Below, piece by piece: positions 16,211-25,366 of a stretch of 64,000 nt of DNA. The position numbers were made by a program, and so were the translations under genes. Positions within the stretch are counted from its first letter, which is position 1, and each line of letters begins with the position of its first letter. The notes beneath the pieces are model-generated. The model saw nothing but the letters and a program-made list of their open reading frames with translations. It was not told where the DNA came from and ran no database searches. Location: assembly GCF_011753055.1 (NCBI RefSeq), contig NZ_VWWJ01000013.1, positions 62,001 to 126,000 of the forward strand, given 5' to 3'. This DNA comes from Burkholderia sp. Ax-1719. GTDB taxonomy: Bacteria; Pseudomonadota; Gammaproteobacteria; Burkholderiales; Burkholderiaceae.

Positions 16211-17695
16211 TTAAGCGCCGCCTGTCACGCGCAGCACTTCTTCAAGCGAAGTCCTGCCCGCGTCGAGCCAGCGCTCGCCGTCTTCGCGCAGCGTGCGCAT
16301 GCCTTGCGCGCGGCTGGCGGCGAAGATTTCGGCATCGGCGGCGTTGCGGTGGATCAGGGCGCGGATCGGCTCGTCCATCACCAGCAGTTCATACACGCCG
16401 CGTCGGCCCGAGTAGCCCGAGTTGCCACAACGCTCGCAGCCCACCGGGTGATAGCGCGTGCGGCCGTCTTCTTCCACGCGCGCTTCCTTGCAGTGCGGAC
16501 ACAACTGGCGCACCAGACGCTGCGCCAGCACGCCCAGCAGCGACGACGCCAGCAGATACGGCTCGACACCCATATCGGTCAGACGCGTGACGGCGGAAGC
16601 CGCATCGTTGGTGTGCAGCGTGGCGAGCACGAGGTGGCCCGTGAGCGAGGCCTGCACGGCAATCTGCGCGGTCTCCAGATCGCGGATTTCGCCGATCATG
16701 ATGATGTCCGGATCCTGGCGCAGGATCGAGCGCAGCGCCCGCGCGAAGGTCATGCCGATGCGCTCGTTCACCTGGGTCTGACCGATGCCCGAGAGGTCGT
16801 ACTCGATCGGGTCTTCCACGGTCATGATGTTGGTCGTGGCGGTTTCCAGCCGCGACATTGACGCATACAGCGTGGTCGTCTTGCCGGAGCCGGTCGGGCC
16901 GGTCACGAGCACGATGCCGTGCGGCCTGGCGATCAGCTGGTCGAACTGGCCGAGCGTATCGGACGCCATGCCGAGCGCTTCCAGATTCAGGCGCTGCGCG
17001 TCCTTTTCCAGCAGACGCAGCACGGCGCGCTCGCCATGGCCGGTCGGCAGGGTGGAGACGCGCACGTCCACCGGCCGTCCGCCCACGCGCAGCGTGATGC
17101 GGCCGTCCTGCGGCAGACGTTTTTCGGCGATGTCGAGCTGCGCCATGATCTTGATACGCGAGATCAGCGCGCCATGCAGCGCCTTCTTCGGGCGCACCAC
17201 GTCGCGCAACGTGCCATCGACACGAAAGCGCACGACGGAGGCGTTTTCGAACGGCTCGATGTGAATATCCGAAGCCTGCTCGCGCGCCGCCTGCGTGAGC
17301 AGCGCGTTGATCATGCGGATGATCGGTGCGTCGTCTTCGGACTCCAGCAGGTCTTCCACTTCGGGAATGTCCTGCATGAGGCGCGAAAGATCGACTTCGC
17401 CTTCCACTTCACCCACCACCTGCGCCGCGCTGCCGTCCTGGCGCGCGTAGGCCTGGTTGATCGCCTGGACCAGCTCGTCGGCGGCCACGCGCACGAGCGT
17501 CAATGCGCCGAAATTGCGGGCGACTTCCGCGATCGCCGCCTGCGAGGTGCGATCGCTGATCCACACTTCGAGCCCGTCGGCGTGTTGCTGCGCGACCAGA
17601 ATCTGACCGCTGCGCGCGAAGCCGTACGGCACGAGCCGTGCGGCCAGCGGCGAGGGCGCCGTTAAGGACTGGCGCGGTGTTTCTGCGGTGCTCAA
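16211..17695 (-). CDS. gspE: Type II secretion traffic ATPase E
   Basis: A 494-residue hexameric ATPase that powers pseudopilus assembly on the cytoplasmic face. The N-terminal domain is followed by Walker A GPTGSGKTTTLYAS (lysine near residue 272), the Asp box, Walker B (DPDIIMIGEIRD) and the His box (TGHLVLATLHTND). The Zn-binding tetracysteine CPHC...CERC lies near residue 400. No ATG or GTG fits the start; I propose TTG at 17695, which overlaps the gspD stop in a TTGA junction and has a GAGGG about 8 bases upstream. Longer frames run back into gspD and are not credible. Confidence 0.93.
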   Translation of the reverse strand: MSTAETPRQSLTAPSPLAARLVPYGFARSGQILVAQQHADGLEVWISDRTSQAAIAEVARNFGALTLVRVAADELVQAINQAYARQDGSAAQVVGEVEGEVDLSRLMQDIPEVEDLLESEDDAPIIRMINALLTQAAREQASDIHIEPFENASVVRFRVDGTLRDVVRPKKALHGALISRIKIMAQLDIAEKRLPQDGRITLRVGGRPVDVRVSTLPTGHGERAVLRLLEKDAQRLNLEALGMASDTLGQFDQLIARPHGIVLVTGPTGSGKTTTLYASMSRLETATTNIMTVEDPIEYDLSGIGQTQVNERIGMTFARALRSILRQDPDIIMIGEIRDLETAQIAVQASLTGHLVLATLHTNDAASAVTRLTDMGVEPYLLASSLLGVLAQRLVRQLCPHCKEARVEEDGRTRYHPVGCERCGNSGYSGRRGVYELLVMDEPIRALIHRNAADAEIFAASRAQGMRTLREDGERWLDAGRTSLEEVLRVTGGA

Positions 17696-20064
17696 GGCTG
17701 CACCCTCGGCGAGGTCGTGAGGGGTTGTTGCTGCGTCGGGTCGGCAGGCGCGACCTGCAACGGCGCGCCTTGCACTGGCACGGGCGACGTTTGCACCGGC
17801 GCGGTCTGCACGGGCGCGGTCTGGACCGGTGCAGGCTGCGTAGCATTGGCCGGCAGCGAGCGCACGATCTGATCGCGCCGCATGCGGTCGAGGTCGAACA
17901 GATTCACTGCGGAACCACCTTCGGCCGGGCCAAGCGGCATCGGCGGCACGACCGGATCGTCCTTGTCGCGCATCAGGTTGTTGTCGGTCTTGTACGCGCC
18001 CGTCACGCCCTGGATGTAGTCGTAGCGGTTCGACGTCACGGCCTGCGCCGTATCGCGGTCGCTGATGATCACGGGGCGCAGGAACACCATCAGATTGGTC
18101 TTCTGACGCGTCTTGTTTTCCGAACGGAACAGCTGGCCGATCCACGGAATATCGCCGAGCAGCGGCACCTTGCTGTTGCTGACCTGGTAGTTGTCCTGCA
18201 TCAGGCCGCCGAGCACGATGATTTCGCCGTTATCGGCCAGCACGGTCGACTGGATCGAACGCTTGGTGAAATCCGGGCCGGCCGGATTGGTCGCCACACT
18301 GGTCGTGCCGTTCACGATCGCCGAATCTTCGGTGTAAAGCTGAAGCTTGAGCACGCCGCCTTCGGTGATCTGCGGCTTGATGTGCAGCGTCAGACCGACA
18401 TCGACGCGGTCATAGGTGTTGAACGCCGAACTCGTGGATCCGCTCGTGAGGTTCGAATACGAACCGGTCTGGATCGGCACGTTGGTGCCCACCACGATCT
18501 TCGCTTCCTGGTTGTCGAGCGTGATCAGGTTAGGCGTGGACAGCACATTGGCGTCCGAAGTCTGCGACAGCGCCTGCAGCAGCGCGCCCAGTCCCTGCAC
18601 GCCGAACAGGTTGTGCACCCAGCCCACGTTCAGGCCCTGCTGGAGGCCTGCCAGCGAACTCACGAGACCGCCGCCCGTCACCGCGTTGGCCGTCAGGTTG
18701 ATGATGCTGTTGCTGCTGCCGGTCGACAGGTTGGTGCCAGCCAGCACATTGCCGCTGCCGATCTGCCACTGGATGCCCAGATTGGCGTTGGTGTTCGAGT
18801 TCAGCTCGACGATCAGCGCTTCGATATAGACCTGGGCGCGGCGCGCGTCGAGCTGGTCGATCACGGTGCGCAGGTTGCGGTAGAGAGGATCCGGCGCGGT
18901 AATGATGAGCGAATTGGTGGCCGCATCGGCCTGGATCATGCCGCCGCCCGACGCGTTGTCGTCGCTCTTGTCCTTGCCGTTGTCGCCGAGGAAGTCGCTG
19001 TTGCCGCCGGAGGACGAGCCGCCCGACATCGGATTGTTCGACGAGCCGCTGCCGCCCAGCGAGCTGGGCAACGGCGGCGTGCCCGACATACCGGTCGAGT
19101 TGCTGCCGCCGATACCGCCGCCGCCATTGCCGTTGCTGTTCTGGTTGAACGAATTCGCATTGCCGCCGGACGACGACGAATCGTTGCCGCCCTTGCCCAT
19201 CATGCCGCGCAGGGTCTTGGCCAGTTGCACAGCGTCGGCGTTGCGCAGCGACACCACGTGCATATTGCCCGGCATGCTGGTGGGCGCGTCCAGCTCTTTC
19301 GCAAGCTGTCTGGCCGCTGCGAGACGCTGCGCATTCGAGGCGCGCAGCATGATCGAGTTGGTGCGCGAATCGGCCAGCACCGTGACCTTGAGCGTGGGAT
19401 CGGAGCCGCCGATCGCGCCCGGATCGAGCATTTTCTGCAGCGTGGGCGCGATGTCGAGCGCATTGGCGTTGCGCAGCGGCACGACCTGCACCTGCTGGCC
19501 GGCTGCCGTATCCACGCCCGCGATGATCGCCGCGATACGCCGCACGTTGTCGGCGTAATCGGTCACGACGAGCGCGTTGTTGCCCGGATAGGCCGCGATG
19601 GTGTTGTTCGGCGAAATGAGCGGACGCAGCACCGGCAACAGATTGTTGGCCGACTCATTGCGCAGCTGGAATACCTGGGTGATGACCTGGTCGCCACGCG
19701 CGCCGGGCGCGTTGCCTACATAGGTGGGCACACCCTGGAGCTTGGCGTCGGCCTCGGGCACCACCTTGAGGACGCCGTGATCCTGAACCAGCGAGAAACC
19801 CTGCATGCGCAGCGCCGATTGCAGCGTCTTGAGCGCCTGATCCTCGGGAACGGGGTTCTCGGAGACGAGATTGAGCTGCCCCTTCACGCGCGGATCGACG
19901 ATGATCGTTTTGCCGGTGGCCGCGCCGATGGCCTTCGCGACCTGATCGATATCGGCGTTGACGAAGTTGAGGGTGACCTGGGCATGCGCGAGCTGCGCCG
20001 TCATCAGTCCGCTCACGAGCAGCGCCGTGGCGAGGCGACGCAAAGCCATACGATTTCTTCTCAT
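17692..20064 (-). CDS. gspD: Type II secretion outer-membrane secretin D
   Basis: A 790-residue secretin that forms the outer-membrane gate. A signal peptide ends at QLAHA (around residue 28). Then come the periplasmic N0-N3 domains, with VPTYVGNAPGARGDQVITQVFQLRNESANNLLPVLRPL as a clear N1-type block, and the C-terminal secretin core (NLITLDNQEAKIVVGTNVPI and the VPLLGDIPWIGQLFRS motif). A long Gly/Ser/Asn insert interrupts the N-domain region, and the C-terminus has repeated APVQT units. ATG at 20064 and ATG at 20049 (5 residues later) are both possible starts. It heads the gspD-E-F run. Confidence 0.95.
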   Translation of the reverse strand: MRRNRMALRRLATALLVSGLMTAQLAHAQVTLNFVNADIDQVAKAIGAATGKTIIVDPRVKGQLNLVSENPVPEDQALKTLQSALRMQGFSLVQDHGVLKVVPEADAKLQGVPTYVGNAPGARGDQVITQVFQLRNESANNLLPVLRPLISPNNTIAAYPGNNALVVTDYADNVRRIAAIIAGVDTAAGQQVQVVPLRNANALDIAPTLQKMLDPGAIGGSDPTLKVTVLADSRTNSIMLRASNAQRLAAARQLAKELDAPTSMPGNMHVVSLRNADAVQLAKTLRGMMGKGGNDSSSSGGNANSFNQNSNGNGGGGIGGSNSTGMSGTPPLPSSLGGSGSSNNPMSGGSSSGGNSDFLGDNGKDKSDDNASGGGMIQADAATNSLIITAPDPLYRNLRTVIDQLDARRAQVYIEALIVELNSNTNANLGIQWQIGSGNVLAGTNLSTGSSNSIINLTANAVTGGGLVSSLAGLQQGLNVGWVHNLFGVQGLGALLQALSQTSDANVLSTPNLITLDNQEAKIVVGTNVPIQTGSYSNLTSGSTSSAFNTYDRVDVGLTLHIKPQITEGGVLKLQLYTEDSAIVNGTTSVATNPAGPDFTKRSIQSTVLADNGEIIVLGGLMQDNYQVSNSKVPLLGDIPWIGQLFRSENKTRQKTNLMVFLRPVIISDRDTAQAVTSNRYDYIQGVTGAYKTDNNLMRDKDDPVVPPMPLGPAEGGSAVNLFDLDRMRRDQIVRSLPANATQPAPVQTAPVQTAPVQTSPVPVQGAPLQVAPADPTQQQPLTTSPRVQP
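17785..17840. repeat. Short tandem repeat encoding the APVQT tail of GspD
   Basis: About 15-base units encode three successive APVQT/APVQT/APVQT-like pentapeptides followed by a diverged PVPVQ unit near the C-terminus of the secretin. The DNA copies are nearly identical, so the copy number could vary between strains. Confidence 0.6.
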
Positions 20065-20601
20065 GGGTGTCTTGTCGAAGCCGGCAGCGGACACCGCCGG
20101 CCAGTCGTACTTATCCGTACTTATCGTGCTCAGTGCGCATCGTGCCCGTGCGAACGACCCGCTGGATGCATGCAACGCACCCGCCGGCCTCCCAACCGCC
20201 GCAGACTGCCGACGCTCCTCCCCCGGCAACCGATGCTCACCAAAAAGAGCAACAGTAGCAGTTTTTCGTGTCGAATTTGTCACAAAGGCAAAACGTCTGG
20301 GGATTTCTTCTAAAGCTTTGGACGCCGCAAAAGGAATTTGTAAGGATCGACGCGCATCAAGGACGTGCCCCGGCGACGTTGCGCCGTCCGATGGGCTTCG
20401 CGTATCAGCCGTTCGGGCAGTTTGAAGCGTCATGGACTGCCGGTATCATACGGGCGGCGCGATGCCTGTGGATTCACGGCTTGCGCGCACGTTGCGCCTG
20501 AAAGACGCGGGTTTTCCCGATACCGCAAGGATCCGGTACGGATCAGGCAATACCCGTATCGATCCTCGCCAGGACTGTTTCGCACTCCACTCGACGTTGC
20601 A
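20065..20601. other. Divergent intergenic region, gspD / lytic transglycosylase
   Basis: This 537-base gap separates the divergent gspD and transglycosylase genes and should hold both promoters. It contains an exact 10-base tandem repeat CGTACTTATC (20106-20125) and an AT-rich part near 20240-20345. I found no hexamer pair good enough to call a promoter, and no convincing ORF. Confidence 0.5.
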
Positions 20602-21045
20602 ATGAAAAAGGTTGCGTCCGCCACGATCTCCGCTTTCGTCATGCTTGCCGCTGTGGCAAGTACGCCGGCGCGCGCCGATTGTTTCGACGAGGCCGCGCAC
20701 TACCAGAAGGTCAATCCGCTGATCCTGCGCGCGATTGCCTGGCAGGAGTCGCACAACACGCCTGACGCACTGCACAGGAATGCGAACGGTTCGACCGATT
20801 ACGGCGTGATGCAGATCAATTCGATTCATCTGCCCGCGCTCGCCCAGTACGGCATCTCGCAAAGCACGCTGATGGAGCCGTGCAAGAACGTCTATATTGC
20901 CGCCTGGCATCTGCGCCAGAAGATGAACAAATACGGCAACACCTGGGCAGCGGTGGGCGCATACCACTCCGAAACGCCCACGCTGCGCGATCAGTACGCC
21001 CAGCAGATCGCCGCCATCCTGCGTAAATGGAAGCTGATGCCCTGA
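20602..21045 (+). CDS. Periplasmic lytic transglycosylase (IagB/VirB1-like SLT domain)
   Basis: A 147-residue exported enzyme that cuts the glycan strands of peptidoglycan. The signal peptide ends at ARA (about residue 25). The mature part is a single goose-lysozyme-like SLT domain: ILRAIAWQES with the catalytic glutamate near residue 49, then DYGVMQINS, and the later AVGAYHSE block. Cys27 and a cysteine in MEPCKNV probably form a disulfide. Such small specialised transglycosylases open the wall for secretion machines; here it is divergent from gspD, so a role in inserting the type II secretin is a reasonable inference. The ATG at 20602 gives the clean signal peptide. Confidence 0.9.
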   Translation: MKKVASATISAFVMLAAVASTPARADCFDEAAHYQKVNPLILRAIAWQESHNTPDALHRNANGSTDYGVMQINSIHLPALAQYGISQSTLMEPCKNVYIAAWHLRQKMNKYGNTWAAVGAYHSETPTLRDQYAQQIAAILRKWKLMP

Positions 21046-21209
21046 CGGGCCCGCGCAAGGCATTGCGCGCCGGTTGACCTGGCCAGACGGCTAACGCTGT
21101 CAGCGTGGCGCCCGCGCATGGTGCAAAATGCAGGTTTGCGTCTTCCGGGTCGCCTGTGTGACCCGGTTTTCTGCCGCTTTTTCCTCCTGTTTTCTTACTG
21201 CACACTGCG

Positions 21210-22580
21210 ATGAACCCGACGCCACTGCCCGTCACCGTGCTCTCCGGCTTTCTGGGCGCGGGCAAGACCACATTGCTCAGTCACGTCCTCGCGAACCGCG
21301 CCGGTCTGCGCGTAGCCGTGATCGTCAACGACCTGGCCGCCGTCAATATCGACGCGGCGCTCGTGCGTGACGCCTCCGCGCTCGCGCGCGTCGAAGAGCG
21401 ACTCGTCGAACTGTCCAACGGCTGCATCTGCTGCACGCTGCGCGACGACCTGCTCACCGAAATCCGCCGTCTGGCCGATCCGGCCCAGGCGGGCCAGCGT
21501 TTCGACGCCATCCTGATCGAATCGACCGGCGTGGCCGAACCCATGCCGGTGGCCGAAACCTTCACGTTCACCGACGAAGACGGCGCTTCGCTGGCCGATC
21601 TCGCGCGCCTGGACACCATGGTCACCGTGGTGGACGCCTTCAATTTCCTGCGCGACTACGCCAGCGCCGATCCGCTCGCCGAGCGCGGCATGACCGTGGG
21701 CGAGGGCGACGACCGCACCATCGTCGAATTGCTGATCGAGCAGGTGGAGTTCTGCGACGTGCTGGTGCTCAACAAGGCCGATCTCGTCAGCGCCGACGAC
21801 CTCGCGCAACTGCAGCAGATTCTTGCGCGCATCAATCCGCGCGCGGTGCAGGTGGTGAGCCGCTTTGGCGAGGTGCCGCTCGACGCCGTGCTCAACACGG
21901 GGCGCTTCGATTTCGATGCGGCCGCAAGCGCGCCTGGCTGGCTGGCATCGCTGCACGAAGACGAACACGCGCATGACCATGACCACGTGCATGGACACGA
22001 CCACGCTCACGGCGACGACGCCTGCGGCGCGCATTGCAGCCATCCGGATCATCAGCATCGCAGCGAAGCGGATACCTACGGCATCGGCAACTTCGTCTAT
22101 CGCGCACGCAAACCCTTCCATCCCGAGCGTCTGTGGGCGCTGCTCAATCAGGAATGGACCGGCGTGCTGCGCTCGAAAGGTTTTTTCTGGCTCGCCACGC
22201 GCAACGATGTGGCCGGTCAGCTCTCGCAGGCAGGCGGCGTGTGCCGCCACGGCCCGGCGGGCACCTGGTGGGCCGCGCAGCCACGCGAGGAATGGCCGCA
22301 GGACGCCGAGCTGGAACAGGAAATCGCCCGCGACTGGTTTGGCGACGCCAATGACACGCGCATCGGCGATCGTCGTCAGGAACTGGTGATGATCGGTGTG
22401 AATCTGGATCATGCGGCGTGGCGCGCGAAGCTCGACGCCTGCCTCGTCACGGATGCCGAATTCGCTGCCGGCCCCGACGCCTGGCAGGCCTACGCCGACC
22501 CATTCCCGCAATGGGATTTCGACGACGAAGACGATCATGACCACGATGGCGAAGGCGAAATCGTCCATCGTCACGACTGA
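21210..22580 (+). CDS. COG0523 (CobW/ZigA-like) metallochaperone GTPase
   Basis: A 456-residue GTPase. Walker A GFLGAGKTT is near residues 13-21, the metal-binding CICC motif near 72-75, the G-domain NKADL near 193, and a CobW C-terminal domain follows after about residue 290. A linker around residues 250-290 is very rich in His, Asp and Glu (AHDHDHVHGHDHAH) with two extra cysteines, and the C-terminus is also Asp/His-rich. Members deliver zinc or other metals to client enzymes, often under Zur control. I see no clear Zur box upstream. It is monocistronic, ending at a terminator shared with the convergent HU gene region. Confidence 0.9.
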   Translation: MNPTPLPVTVLSGFLGAGKTTLLSHVLANRAGLRVAVIVNDLAAVNIDAALVRDASALARVEERLVELSNGCICCTLRDDLLTEIRRLADPAQAGQRFDAILIESTGVAEPMPVAETFTFTDEDGASLADLARLDTMVTVVDAFNFLRDYASADPLAERGMTVGEGDDRTIVELLIEQVEFCDVLVLNKADLVSADDLAQLQQILARINPRAVQVVSRFGEVPLDAVLNTGRFDFDAAASAPGWLASLHEDEHAHDHDHVHGHDHAHGDDACGAHCSHPDHQHRSEADTYGIGNFVYRARKPFHPERLWALLNQEWTGVLRSKGFFWLATRNDVAGQLSQAGGVCRHGPAGTWWAAQPREEWPQDAELEQEIARDWFGDANDTRIGDRRQELVMIGVNLDHAAWRAKLDACLVTDAEFAAGPDAWQAYADPFPQWDFDDEDDHDHDGEGEIVHRHD

Positions 22581-22590
22581 TCGACGATGA

Positions 22591-22618
22591 AAAAGCCGCC
22601 TGAAAAGGCGGCTTTTTT
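22591..22618 (+). terminator. Intrinsic terminator of the CobW-family gene
   Basis: AAAGCCGCC-TGAA-AAGGCGGCTTTTTT: a strong stem with a T6 run starting 10 bases after the stop codon. Confidence 0.9.
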
Positions 22619-22642
22619 GCATCGAGCGGCAAACTGCAGGCG

Positions 22643-22666
22643 AAAAAAAACCCGCCAGGGGCGGGT
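22643..22666 (-). terminator. Intrinsic terminator of the HU gene
   Basis: On the minus strand CCCGCC-CCT-GGCGGG is followed by eight T residues, 33 bases after the HU stop codon. It is placed back to back with the terminator of the convergent CobW-family gene. Confidence 0.9.
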
Positions 22667-22698
22667 GTCAACTTAAAGCGGTATTGCTTTGACTTGCT

Positions 22699-22977
22699 TT
22701 AACGCTTGTTGACGGCGTCCTTGAACGCCTTGCCAGCCGTGAACTTGACGGTCTTGGCTGCCGGAATCTTGATGGTCTCGCCGGTCTTCGGGTTACGGCC
22801 CGTACGTGCCGCGCGCTTGCCCGAGCCGAAGCTGCCGAAGCCGATCAGCTGGACAGCGTCGCCTTTCGACACGGCCTTCTTGACCACTTCGAGGAGCGTA
22901 TCCAGCGTTTCACCGGTTTGAGCCTTGCTAGCGCCCGTCTGTGCTGCGACGGCGTCGATCAGTTCCTGTTTATTCAT
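22699..22977 (-). CDS. hupB: DNA-binding protein HU
   Basis: A 92-residue nucleoid protein. It begins MNKQELIDAVAAQTGASKAQ, has the GFGSFGSGKRAARTGRNPKTGE beta-arm with the conserved RNPKTG loop that inserts into the DNA minor groove, and ends with VKFTAGKAFKDAVNKR. Length and sequence match bacterial HU-beta. It bends and compacts DNA and affects replication initiation and recombination. AAAGGA precedes the ATG at 22977, and a good promoter lies 50-80 bases upstream. It is monocistronic with its own terminator. Confidence 0.96.
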   Translation of the reverse strand: MNKQELIDAVAAQTGASKAQTGETLDTLLEVVKKAVSKGDAVQLIGFGSFGSGKRAARTGRNPKTGETIKIPAAKTVKFTAGKAFKDAVNKR

Positions 22978-23389
22978 TGAGATATTCCTTTCTGTGTTTA
23001 GGTTGACACGAACAGCGCGAACGCGCCGATTATACGGACGCGTGCCGCGCCGTCGAGCAGCGCGGACCCGGAGCACCCCGGGGATTTGCGTCGCGGCGTG
23101 AAGCGCTAAACAGAGCCAGCACCTTCCCGCGACGTCCGTGCTGCCGCTTCCCTGGGCGGCGCTTGCTATGATAGCGCAGCGCAAACCCAATAACGACAAG
23201 GGTTTCGAAGATTTCGAGGGGTCCGCGCGGGTTTTTCTGCGCGTGCTCGCGTTTTTGATGTGCGCCGCGCGCAAAACGCAGTCGGCGCGCATCGATTTCA
23301 CTGTCGCGCGTTGCTTTCCGCCAACGCTTTGCGGCCGCAAACCCAGACCCCACGGGCATTTCCCCACTTTCCCGGCCCTCGCGTTAGTC
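22978..23389. other. Divergent intergenic region, HU / mnmC
   Basis: This 412-base gap holds the HU promoter (23029-23056, minus strand) and, presumably, that of mnmC. An in-frame extension of mnmC runs back to 23138 but encodes a stretch without family resemblance. I see nothing else in it. Confidence 0.5.
23029..23056 (-). promoter_or_regulatory. Sigma-70 type promoter of the HU gene
   Basis: On the minus strand TCGACG (23056-23051), a 16-base spacer, then a perfect TATAAT (23034-23029), 52 bases upstream of the HU start codon. Confidence 0.65.
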
Positions 23390-25366
23390 ATGACCGCCAC
23401 CCTGATTCCCGCCACGCTCGCCTTTCGCGAAGATGGCACGCCGTTTTCGCCGCATTTCGGCGACGTCTATCACAGTCCTTCGGGCGCTTTTGCGCAGTCC
23501 GATTTCGTCTTTCTAAAAGGCAACGGCCTGCCGCAGCGCTGGCAAAACCGGCGCATTTTTACCGTGCTGGAAACCGGTTTCGGCATGGGCGTGAATTTCC
23601 TCGCGACCTGGAACGCGTGGCGCGAGGACCCTGCTCGTTGCGAGCGCCTGCATTTTGTCTCGGTAGAAAAGCATCCGTTTGCGCGCGAGGACCTGCGCGC
23701 CGTGCTCGACACAGTCGTCGCCCACGCGCCCAACGGCGAGCTTGCGACGCTTGCGCGCGAACTGGTCGACGCCTGGCCGATGCTGGTGCCGGGCACCCAT
23801 CGGCTGGAATTCGAGGGCGGACGCGTGACGCTCACGCTGGTGTTTGGCGACGCCGTCGAAGCGCTTCCCAAAATGTGGTTACGCGCCGACGCGATTTACC
23901 TCGATGGATTCGCGCCCGCGAAAAATCCCGAACTCTGGTCGCCGTCCATCTTCAAGGCGCTCGCGCGCGTCGCGGGCGAGGAGGCGACCTTCGCCACCTG
24001 GAGCAGCGCGGGCGACGTCAAGCGCGCGCTCGAACAGCAGGGTTTCGAGTTTCGCAAGACGCCTGGCTTCGGCGGCAAATGGGCGATGCTGACCGGACGC
24101 TTCGCGCCGCGCTGGCGCGTGCGCCGCTACGAGCCGCCGCTACCGATGACGCTTACCGAACGGCACGCCGTGGTGATCGGCGCGGGACTCGCGGGTAGTG
24201 CGCTGGTCGAGCGGCTGGCCGCGCGCGGCTGGCGCGTCAGCTTGCTGGAACGCCATCCCGCGCCCGCGTGCGAGGCGTCAGGCAATCCCGCTGGCGTGTT
24301 CCATCCGCTGATTTCGCGCGATGACAGCAACGCTTCGCGCATCACGCGCGCGGGTTTTCTTTACGCGCTGCGCCGCTGGGCCGCACTCGATGCGCTGGGT
24401 CACGCGCCCACGCGCAGTCATGCCGGACTGCTGCACCTGGCCACCGACGATGAATCGCGCGCCGTGGCGCAAGCGCTCGCATCGTTTGGTTATCCCGATG
24501 AATTCGTACGCGCTGTCGATCGCGAAGAAGCCCAGCGAATTGCGGGCGTTGCGCTCGCTCAGGGCGGCTGGCTGTATCCGCGCGGCGGCGCAATCGACCC
24601 GGCCTCGCTGTGCCGGGCGCAGATCGCTGCGGCCAGCGCGTACAGCGGCGCGCAGGTGGACGTGCGCTATGGCGTGCAGGTCGGGCGCATCGCGCGGGCG
24701 GGCGAGTCGTGGCAGGTATTTGACGATGACGGAGCATTGATCGCGCAGGCGGGCGCGGTGATCTTCGCCAATGCACACGACGCCGCGCGCGCCGCGGCGC
24801 TCGACTTCGCGCCCACGCGCAGCGTGCGCGGCCAGCTCACGCTGATCGACGACAGCCCGCTCGCGGCGCTGCGCGTGCCCGTGATCGGCGACGGCTACGC
24901 GGTGCCGCTCGACGGCGGCGTGACGCTCGCAGGCGCAACCTACGAAGTCGACGATACGAATCTCGACCTGCGCGCGCCGGGCCACGTAGAGAACCTCGAA
25001 CGCGTCGCGTTGATGCTGCCGGAACTGGCGCAGTCGCGCGAACCCCAAACCGGCTGGCGCGGCCGCGTGGCGCTGCGCTGCGTGACGAGCGATCGCATGC
25101 CGATGCTCGGCCAGCTCGGCGACGAGGACGCCGCCCGCCGTGACGCCCAGCGTCTCTCGGGCGCGTGGCCGCAGGATCTGCCGCGCGCGCCCGGACTCTT
25201 TGGCGCGTTCGCATTCGGCTCGCGCGGGCTGGTGTGGGCCTCGCTGGGCGCGGAGCTGATCGCCTCGCAGCTCGAAGGCGAGCCCTGGCCGATCGAGCGC
25301 GAACTCGCTGAACAGATCGATCCGGCCCGTTTCCTGCAGCGCGCCCTGCGCCAGCGCAGTCTCTAA
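23390..25366 (+). CDS. mnmC: Bifunctional tRNA 5-methylaminomethyl-2-thiouridine modification enzyme
   Basis: A 658-residue two-domain enzyme completing mnm5s2U at the wobble position of tRNAs. The N-terminal half is the SAM-dependent methyltransferase (FRED..FSPHFGDVYHS, then LETGFGMGVNFLATW, then IYLDGFAPAKNPELWS). The second half from about residue 258 is an FAD oxidoreductase that removes the carboxymethyl group, starting AVVIGAGLAGSALVERLAARGWRV. It works after the MnmE-MnmG complex, and mnmG is present at 55929 in this window. The ATG at 23390 was chosen because conserved sequence starts there; an upstream in-frame extension of about 80 residues lacks similarity to the family. Confidence 0.93.
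   Translation: MTATLIPATLAFREDGTPFSPHFGDVYHSPSGAFAQSDFVFLKGNGLPQRWQNRRIFTVLETGFGMGVNFLATWNAWREDPARCERLHFVSVEKHPFAREDLRAVLDTVVAHAPNGELATLARELVDAWPMLVPGTHRLEFEGGRVTLTLVFGDAVEALPKMWLRADAIYLDGFAPAKNPELWSPSIFKALARVAGEEATFATWSSAGDVKRALEQQGFEFRKTPGFGGKWAMLTGRFAPRWRVRRYEPPLPMTLTERHAVVIGAGLAGSALVERLAARGWRVSLLERHPAPACEASGNPAGVFHPLISRDDSNASRITRAGFLYALRRWAALDALGHAPTRSHAGLLHLATDDESRAVAQALASFGYPDEFVRAVDREEAQRIAGVALAQGGWLYPRGGAIDPASLCRAQIAAASAYSGAQVDVRYGVQVGRIARAGESWQVFDDDGALIAQAGAVIFANAHDAARAAALDFAPTRSVRGQLTLIDDSPLAALRVPVIGDGYAVPLDGGVTLAGATYEVDDTNLDLRAPGHVENLERVALMLPELAQSREPQTGWRGRVALRCVTSDRMPMLGQLGDEDAARRDAQRLSGAWPQDLPRAPGLFGAFAFGSRGLVWASLGAELIASQLEGEPWPIERELAEQIDPARFLQRALRQRSL

Noticed and set aside
15518..16861. 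A 447-codon plus-strand frame over gspF/gspE
   Set aside because: Shadow of two clear secretion genes; no motif and no ribosome-binding site.
17696..18145. Upstream extension of gspE to an ATG within gspD
   Set aside because: The added 150 residues are low-complexity antisense-like sequence in another frame of gspD; the TTG at 17695 fits the operon better.
17638..20313. An 891-codon open frame on the plus strand opposite gspD
   Set aside because: Its protein is an Arg/His/Gly-rich product of GC-rich antisense coding bias without any domain; gspD on the other strand is unmistakable.
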